From JAEMQF01 sp963850525 (GTDB lineage Bacteria; Pseudomonadota; Gammaproteobacteria; Burkholderiales; Burkholderiaceae_C), in contig CAWKLQ010000001.1 of NCBI GenBank assembly GCA_963850525.1, positions 620,001 through 684,000 of the forward strand: a DNA stretch of 64,000 bases, in the 5' to 3' direction. Of this stretch, positions 58,860 through 64,000 are shown in pieces (within the stretch, counting starts at the first letter, position 1; each line of letters opens with the position of its first letter). A program made the translations under genes and the position numbers. The notes below the pieces were generated by a model. That model saw nothing but the letters and a program-made list of their open reading frames with translations, did not search any database and was not told the origin of the DNA.

Positions 58860-59711
58860 GTGAGCGAACCCGTCGTCATCACCGTGGCCATCACCGGCGC
58901 CCTGCCGCGCAAGAAAGACAGCCCGGCCGTGCCGGTCACGCCTGCCGAGCAGATCGAATCGACGCAACAAGCGTTCGAAGCCGGCGCAGCGCTGGTGCAC
59001 ATCCATGTGCGCAACCCGGACGAAACGCCCAGTTCCGACCCCGACCTGTACGGCCAGGTCCAGGAGGGCGTGCGCAAGCACTGCCCGGGCATGATTGTTC
59101 AGTTCTCCACGGGGGGGCGCGGCCGCGACCAGGCGTCGCGCGGGGCGATGCTCAACCTGCGGCCCGACATGGCGTCGCTTGCCACAGGTTCCGTGAACTT
59201 CCCGACGAACATCTACGAGAACCCACCGGATTTTGTGGAAGGCCTGGCGCGCCGCATGCTCGAGTTCGACGTCAAGCCCGAGATCGAAGTCTTCGATCTG
59301 GCGATGCTTTACAACGCCATCGGCCTGGTGAAGAAAGGCCTGCTCAAACCCGAATTGCACGTCCAGTTCGTGCTGGGAATCCAGAACGCGCTGCCGGCGC
59401 GCCGCTCGGTCTTCGATTTCCTGCGCTCTGAACTCGCCGCGCTGATGCCGCAGGCGACCTGGGTCGCGGCAGGCACGGGCCGCCACCAGTGGGAAGTCAA
59501 TGAATGGTGCCTCGCCACCGGCGGGCACTGCCGCACCGGCTTGGAAGACAACTTGAAGTTCGATTCGACGCGGCTCGCCGCGAGCAACGCCGAGCTGGTG
59601 CACAAAATCGTCGACGCCTGTGATCGCTACGGCCGGCGCCCCGCGACGCCCGCCGAAGCGCGCCGGCTGCTCGGCCTGCGCGAAGTCGGCGCGGCGGCCA
59701 TGCCGGCGTGA
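58860..59711 (+). CDS. 3-keto-5-aminohexanoate cleavage enzyme family (BKACE, DUF849)
   Basis: A 283-residue Zn-dependent TIM-barrel enzyme. H47 and H49 of VHIHVRN bind zinc. BKACE enzymes condense a beta-keto acid with acetyl-CoA to give acetoacetate and an acyl-CoA. Start GTG 58860 with AGGGAG. It is followed by an SDR of the 3-hydroxybutyrate type. The keto acid is unknown. Confidence 0.88.
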   Translation: MSEPVVITVAITGALPRKKDSPAVPVTPAEQIESTQQAFEAGAALVHIHVRNPDETPSSDPDLYGQVQEGVRKHCPGMIVQFSTGGRGRDQASRGAMLNLRPDMASLATGSVNFPTNIYENPPDFVEGLARRMLEFDVKPEIEVFDLAMLYNAIGLVKKGLLKPELHVQFVLGIQNALPARRSVFDFLRSELAALMPQATWVAAGTGRHQWEVNEWCLATGGHCRTGLEDNLKFDSTRLAASNAELVHKIVDACDRYGRRPATPAEARRLLGLREVGAAAMPA

Positions 59712-59718
59712 CCGCACG

Positions 59719-60483
59719 ATGAGCGGGTTGCCAGGCGCCGACGCGCGGCGCGCGCGAATCGTTGTCGTGACCGGCGCAGCGCGCGGCATCGGGCGCTGCA
59801 TCGCCACGCATTTCATCGCCGCCGGCGACCTCGTCTTCGTGACCGATATCGACGCGGCGGCCGCCGCGGACTGCGCCCGCGAGATCGGTTCGACAACGCC
59901 GGCCATTGCGATGGACGTGCGCGACGCGGCGCAAGTGGGCAGCGTGCTCGCACGCATAGCCGCTGAACACGGTGGCGTCGACGTGCTGATCAACAACGCC
60001 GGGCTCATGACGACGGGGCCGTTCGAGCAAACCAGCCACGCGGCATTCGCGGCGATGCTCGATGTCAACGTCGTCGGCATCTTCAACGGCGTTCAGGCGG
60101 CCGCGCCGATCATGATTCGGCGCCGCCAGGGTGCGATCATCAATATCGCGTCGGTCTCGTCGGTGCGCGGCGGCGGGTCCGTGGGCAACGTCTGGTACGG
60201 CGCGTCCAAATCCGCCGTCGTGGCGATGACCTCGGGCCTGGCGCGCGAACTGGGACCCCACGGCGTGCGTGTCAACGCTATCTCGCCGGGCGTCATCGAG
60301 ACCGACATGGTGCGCAAGTTCATGACGCCCCTCTTGCGCGAAAAGGTCTTGACGCGCTTTCCTCTGGCGCGCCTGGCCACGGTGGATGACGTGGGAAGGA
60401 TGGCGGTGTTCCTGGCAAGCCCCGAGGCGGCTTTCGTGACCGGGCAGACAATTGCCGTTGACGGCGGGTTTTTGACCACTTGA
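59719..60483 (+). CDS. SDR family oxidoreductase (3-hydroxyacyl/3-hydroxybutyrate type)
   Basis: A 254-residue SDR with TGAARGIG (19-26), NNAG, Ser in NIASVSSV and YGASK, typical of 3-hydroxybutyrate or 3-oxoacyl-type dehydrogenases. It sits 7 bp after the BKACE stop, suggesting it makes or removes the beta-keto substrate. ATG 59719. Confidence 0.87.
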   Translation: MSGLPGADARRARIVVVTGAARGIGRCIATHFIAAGDLVFVTDIDAAAAADCAREIGSTTPAIAMDVRDAAQVGSVLARIAAEHGGVDVLINNAGLMTTGPFEQTSHAAFAAMLDVNVVGIFNGVQAAAPIMIRRRQGAIINIASVSSVRGGGSVGNVWYGASKSAVVAMTSGLARELGPHGVRVNAISPGVIETDMVRKFMTPLLREKVLTRFPLARLATVDDVGRMAVFLASPEAAFVTGQTIAVDGGFLTT

Positions 60484-60528
60484 TGGCGCGACGCCGGCGC
60501 CCCTACTCGACTGCCCATGGAGACTGCG

Positions 60529-61521
60529 ATGAAGCTGCGATATTGGAGACTCAAGCTGATGCTCGCCGGCGCTTGTGCGTTCGGCTCGCTGGTTGCGGCG
60601 CCGGGCGCACTGGCCCAGGCCGGCACCTACCCCGACAAGGCAGTGCGCTTTGTCGTTCCCTATCCGCCAGGCGGCGGCACCGACGTGATCGCGCGAATCG
60701 TGCACGAGCGCTTTCAGGCAGCGCTCGGCCAGACCATCATCATCGAAAACAAGGGCGGTGCGGGTGGATCGGTAGGAACCGATGTCGTCGCCAAGGCGGC
60801 GCCCGACGGGTACACCGTACTGTTCACGCTGAGTTCGCACACCATCAATCCGGCGATTTTTCCGAAGCTCAGCTACGACACCACGCGCGATTTCGAGCCC
60901 GTGGGCAGCGTCGCGTCGCTGCCGCAGATCCTGGTGGCGAACCCGCAGTTCCCGGCGAGCACGGTCGGCGAGCTGATCGCGCTGGCCAAGGCGAAGCCGG
61001 GGTCGCTGTCGTTTGCGTCGGTGGGCAACGGCTCGCCCGGACACCTGGCCGGCGAACTCTTCAAGATCCGCACGGGAACGCAGATGACGCACATTCCCTA
61101 CCGCGGCGGTGGCCCGGCAGTGACCGACGTGATGGGCGGCCAGGTGCCACTGCTCTGGGTGTCTATCCCTGCGGCGGCGCAATTTGTCAAGACCGGCAAG
61201 CTCAAGGCGCTCGGCGTATCCACACTCAAGCGCAGCGCGGCGTTTCCTGACGTTCCGACCTTGCAGGAAGCGGGCGTTGCCGATTTCGAAGTCGACTCGT
61301 GGTACGCGATATTCGTTCCGGCGAAGACGCCGCAGCCGATCATCGACAAACTCAATCGCGCTTTGAACACGGTGGTAGGCGACCCGTCGATCCGCGAAAA
61401 ACTGCTGGCACAAGGCAGCGAAGGCGTGGGCGGAACCCCCGAAGCGCTGGGCCGAATCGTCGCTGCCGAGTTGCCCAAGTGGGCCAAGCTCGCCAAAGAC
61501 GCGAACATCAAAGCCGATTAG
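60529..61521 (+). CDS. Bug-type (TTT) solute-binding protein
   Basis: A 330-residue periplasmic binding protein of the tripartite tricarboxylate transporter family. Signal peptide about 1-28; then YPDKAVRFVVPYPPGGGTDVIAR, the Bug hallmark. It binds carboxylates; here a sulfonated or other acid in the operon is likely. The ATG at 60529 has GGAG; ATG 60517 is an alternative. No membrane subunits are encoded nearby. Confidence 0.88.
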   Translation: MKLRYWRLKLMLAGACAFGSLVAAPGALAQAGTYPDKAVRFVVPYPPGGGTDVIARIVHERFQAALGQTIIIENKGGAGGSVGTDVVAKAAPDGYTVLFTLSSHTINPAIFPKLSYDTTRDFEPVGSVASLPQILVANPQFPASTVGELIALAKAKPGSLSFASVGNGSPGHLAGELFKIRTGTQMTHIPYRGGGPAVTDVMGGQVPLLWVSIPAAAQFVKTGKLKALGVSTLKRSAAFPDVPTLQEAGVADFEVDSWYAIFVPAKTPQPIIDKLNRALNTVVGDPSIREKLLAQGSEGVGGTPEALGRIVAAELPKWAKLAKDANIKAD

Positions 61522-62948
61522 TGGCCGCCGTATCGAATGAAGTGCAGACGAGCGACGCGTCGCTCGTCGCCGACCTGGTGCGCAAAGCGCGTGCGGCGCA
61601 AGCCATTGCCAATGGCTACGACCAGGCGCGAGTCGACGAACTCGTCGCCGCAGCCGGTTGGGCGATCATCGAGCCGGGGCGCAACCGCGAACTCGCACAA
61701 ATGGCGGTGGCCGACACCGGAATCGGCAACGTGCAAGACAAGGTTCGCAAGAACCACCGCAAGACGCTGGGCTTGCTGCGCGACTTGAAGGGCGCGAAGT
61801 CGGTGGGCGTGATCGCCGAACAAGCGGCCTTGGGCCTGCTCGAAATCGCCCGGCCGGTGGGCGTGGTGTGCGCGATCACGCCGTCGACGAACCCGGCGGC
61901 AACGCCAGCGAACAAGATCATCAACGCACTGAAAGGTCGCAACGCGGTCATCGTTGCGCCCTCGCCCAAAGGCTGGGCAACTTGCGCGCAGCTCGTTCAA
62001 TTCATTCATGAACAGTTCAGCCGGATCGGCGCGCCGCTGGACCTGGTGCAATTGCTGCCCTCGCCGGTGAGCAAACAATCGACGGCCGAGTTGATGAAGC
62101 GCTGCGACCTCGTCGTCGCCACCGGCTCGCAGGCCAACGTGCGCGCGGCGTACGCGAGCGGCACGCCGGCGTTTGGCGTGGGCGCAGGCAACGTCGCGGC
62201 GATCGTCGACGTTAGCGCCGACGTGGAACTCGCGGCCGATCGCATCGTTCGCTCCAAGACTTTCGACAACGCGACCTCGTGTTCGTCGGAGAACAGTCTC
62301 GTCATCGTCGATGCGGTGCGCGCCAGACTGATCGCAGCTCTGCAAAAGCGCGGCGCGGTGCTGCTGGGCAGCGCACAGAAAGCGGCGCTTCAAGACTTGA
62401 TGTGGCCCCAGGGCAAGCTGTCGCCGGCCGTGATCGGCCAGTCGGCCGCGGCGATTGCGCAGCGCGCCGGGTGGAGCGAGCTTGCAGCGCAGCAGCCTTG
62501 CATCTTGATGGTCGAAGAAAGCGGCGTCGGCCACGACCACCCCTTCTCCGGCGAAAAGCTCAGCCCCGTCCTGACGCTCTATCGCGCGGCAGACTTCGCG
62601 CAGGCCATGCACGTCGTCGAGCGAATTTACGCGTTCGAGGGCGCAGGGCATTCGGTTGGGCTGCACAGCGCCGACCCCGAGCACGCCCTGCAACTCGGCC
62701 TGAACCTGCCGGTGTCGCGCGTCATCGTCGACCAGGCGCATTGCATCGCTACGGGCGGCAGCTTCGACAACGGCTTGCCGTTTTCGCTGAGCATGGGTTG
62801 CGGCACGTGGGGCAAGAACAATTTTTCCGAGAACATGAACTACCGGCACTACCTGAACATCACGCGCATCTCGCGACCCATTGTCGAGCGCGTGCCGAGC
62901 GAGGCGGACATCTTCGGCGAGTACTTCGGCAAGTACGGCAGGCAATGA
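61521..62948 (+). CDS. sauS: acylating aldehyde dehydrogenase (sulfoacetaldehyde dehydrogenase, SauS-like)
   Basis: A 475-residue CoA-acylating aldehyde dehydrogenase. The catalytic Cys is C254 (NATSCSSENS). The N-terminal part carries AITPSTNPAATPANKIINALKGRNAV and NYRHYLNITRISRPIVER near the end, as in acylating members. SauS interconverts sulfoacetyl-CoA and sulfoacetaldehyde. Start GTG 61521 overlaps the previous stop by one base. It is followed by an acyl-CoA ligase, matching a sauS-sauT order; identity is inferred from this context. Confidence 0.78.
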   Translation: MAAVSNEVQTSDASLVADLVRKARAAQAIANGYDQARVDELVAAAGWAIIEPGRNRELAQMAVADTGIGNVQDKVRKNHRKTLGLLRDLKGAKSVGVIAEQAALGLLEIARPVGVVCAITPSTNPAATPANKIINALKGRNAVIVAPSPKGWATCAQLVQFIHEQFSRIGAPLDLVQLLPSPVSKQSTAELMKRCDLVVATGSQANVRAAYASGTPAFGVGAGNVAAIVDVSADVELAADRIVRSKTFDNATSCSSENSLVIVDAVRARLIAALQKRGAVLLGSAQKAALQDLMWPQGKLSPAVIGQSAAAIAQRAGWSELAAQQPCILMVEESGVGHDHPFSGEKLSPVLTLYRAADFAQAMHVVERIYAFEGAGHSVGLHSADPEHALQLGLNLPVSRVIVDQAHCIATGGSFDNGLPFSLSMGCGTWGKNNFSENMNYRHYLNITRISRPIVERVPSEADIFGEYFGKYGRQ

Positions 62949-64000
62949 TGGGTTTACCGGCCACGGTGCGCGAACTCGTGGCGCAGCAGGCGCTGCTGCG
63001 CCCGCAGGCGCTGTACGCGCTCGACGCGCAGGGTTCGACGCCTCTCACGTTCGGCGCACTCGCGAAGGCGTGCGTTGACGTCTGCGCCATGCTTCGCAGC
63101 CATGGCTCGCAGCCGGGCGACACGGTCTCGCTCGTCATGCCCAACGGCTTGACGACGCTGCAACTGCTGCTCGGCGCAATGCACGGCGGCTGGTGCGTGA
63201 ACCCCGTCAACCTGCTGTCGCAGCCCGACCAGATGCGCTATGTGCTCGGTCACAGCGACTGCAAGCTGGTGTTCGTCAGCCCCGAATGGGCGGTCGCAGT
63301 GCGCAGCGCACTCGAAGGCGTCGATCGGGCAGTGACCGTGGTCGTCATCGACGCCCACGCCGCATTGCAAAGCGCGACTGCAGTTTCCGTCATCCCGGCG
63401 AAAGCCGGGATCCACTGCTCGGAGCGCAGGGTGGATCCCGGCCCCGTATCGAGTACGGGGTGGCACGTCCGCCGGGATGACGCGGGCTCACCCGACAGCA
63501 TCGCGCTGCTGATGTACACCTCGGGAACGACCGGCCTGCCCAAAGGCGTGATGCTCAGCCAGGCGAACCTCGCCGCCAACGCGCACGCCGTCAGCGCCGA
63601 ACACGCATTGACGCACGCCGACCGCGTGCTCGCCGTGCTGCCGCTGTACCACATCAACGCCTTTGCGGTGACGATGCTGGCACCGCTGGCACACGGCGGC
63701 AGCCTGGCGATGCCGCCCAAGTTCTCGGCGGCGCGCTTCTGGGCGCAGGCGGCTGAGATGCAGTGCACCTGGCTGAACGTCGTGCCGACGATGATCTCCT
63801 ATCTGCTCGAAGGCGCCACGCCGCCACGTGAGCAGACCGCACGCCTGCGCTTTTGCCGCTCCGCCTCCGCCGCGCTGCCGCCCGACCACTTGCGCGCCTT
63901 CGAGGCGAAGTTCGGCATCGGCATCATCGAGACGATGGGGCTGACGGAAACGGTAGCGCCGGCGTTCTCGAACCCGCTGAATGAGACGCAGCGCAAACTC
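62945..64000 (+). CDS. sauT: AMP-forming acyl-CoA synthetase (SauT-like), 3' end beyond the window
   Basis: At least 352 residues of an adenylate-forming CoA ligase. The phosphate-binding A3 motif LLMYTSGTTGLPKG is at 188-201. The start ATG 62945 overlaps the SauS stop; a second ATG follows. Residues about 148-180 (VIPAKAGIH...) derive from an inserted palindromic repeat and are not part of the family. SauT would activate sulfoacetate to sulfoacetyl-CoA; from sequence it could be another carboxylate. Confidence 0.75.
   Translation, partial: MMGLPATVRELVAQQALLRPQALYALDAQGSTPLTFGALAKACVDVCAMLRSHGSQPGDTVSLVMPNGLTTLQLLLGAMHGGWCVNPVNLLSQPDQMRYVLGHSDCKLVFVSPEWAVAVRSALEGVDRAVTVVVIDAHAALQSATAVSVIPAKAGIHCSERRVDPGPVSSTGWHVRRDDAGSPDSIALLMYTSGTTGLPKGVMLSQANLAANAHAVSAEHALTHADRVLAVLPLYHINAFAVTMLAPLAHGGSLAMPPKFSAARFWAQAAEMQCTWLNVVPTMISYLLEGATPPREQTARLRFCRSASAALPPDHLRAFEAKFGIGIIETMGLTETVAPAFSNPLNETQRKL
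63388..63482 (+). repeat. palindromic repeat element inserted in frame in the ligase gene
   Basis: Perfect outer inverted repeats CGTCATCCCGGCG (63388-63400) and CGCCGGGATGACG (63470-63482), with an inner CCCGGC GAAA GCCGGG hairpin (63394-63409) and GGATCCA/TGGATCC arms. Its translation, VIPAKAGIH, is typical of a widespread bacterial interspersed repeat. About 95 bp, with no stop in the ligase frame. Confidence 0.75.

Noticed and set aside
1..64000. CRISPR array, integrase, transposase, tRNA or rRNA
   Set aside because: No spaced direct repeats of array type, no recombinase motifs and no tRNA/rRNA-like sequence were seen.

Overview
This is a high-GC, gene-dense window from a betaproteobacterium, probably order Burkholderiales. 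The assignment rests on gene content: a Bug-type (tripartite tricarboxylate transporter) solute-binding protein, xsc-pta, a ProQ/FinO protein, many ABC solute transporters, BKACE and RidA. It is an inference; there is no rRNA or other marker to test it. I saw no tRNA, rRNA, CRISPR array or transposase.

Layout. 0-6.8 kb: end of a hypothetical gene, an SDR, ETF-ubiquinone oxidoreductase, a taurine/sulfonate-type ABC transporter (tauABC order) and an aldo/keto reductase. 6.9-14.9 kb is an accessory segment: a vapBC pair, a second toxin-antitoxin pair (ParE-like), two small methyltransferases, a ParA-like ATPase followed directly by a synthetase-only RelA/SpoT protein, a deaminase/ankyrin chimera and gene remnants. 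15-22.8 kb: a polyamine/amino-acid-type ABC transporter operon with a creatinase-like M24 hydrolase, an FAD amine/amino-acid oxidase and RidA, plus a DapA-family lyase and a divergent SDR. 23.7-27.5 kb: a two-subunit ThDP decarboxylase, and an amidohydrolase coupled to a COG0523 metallochaperone. 27.5-37.2 kb: a betaine/dimethylglycine operon (ABC ATPase with a frameshift, permease, binding protein, DUF1989-GcvT fusion, dimethylglycine dehydrogenase-like protein) facing a LacI regulator. 37.2-39.1 kb: a GntR regulator and an SMP-30 lactonase. 39.2-42.8 kb: xsc-pta-cysteine dioxygenase-like operon. 42.9-47.7 kb: cobS and cobT separated by four foreign-looking genes. 47.7-50.5 kb: small proteins, ProQ and a YncE-like lipoprotein. 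50.7-64 kb: two divergent operons, one with a BCCP/biotin carboxylase/carboxyltransferase trio, an SsuABC-like transporter, a TauE/SafE exporter and an IclR regulator; the other with BKACE, SDR, a Bug binding protein, an acylating aldehyde dehydrogenase (SauS-like) and an AMP-forming CoA ligase (SauT-like, running off the window).

How they fit. The recurring theme is uptake and breakdown of organosulfonates and methylated amines. SauT-like ligase and SauS-like dehydrogenase would convert sulfoacetate to sulfoacetaldehyde; Xsc would release sulfite and acetyl phosphate; Pta would make acetyl-CoA; a TauE/SafE protein could export sulfite. The betaine operon feeds one-carbon metabolism through GcvT-type domains. 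Most catabolic operons face a regulator or a perfect palindrome in a divergent promoter. The most unusual items are the ParA/(p)ppGpp-synthetase pair, an approximately 95-bp palindromic repeat inserted in frame in the CoA-ligase gene, a 55-bp perfect palindrome inside the split cobST locus, and the deaminase/ankyrin chimera.
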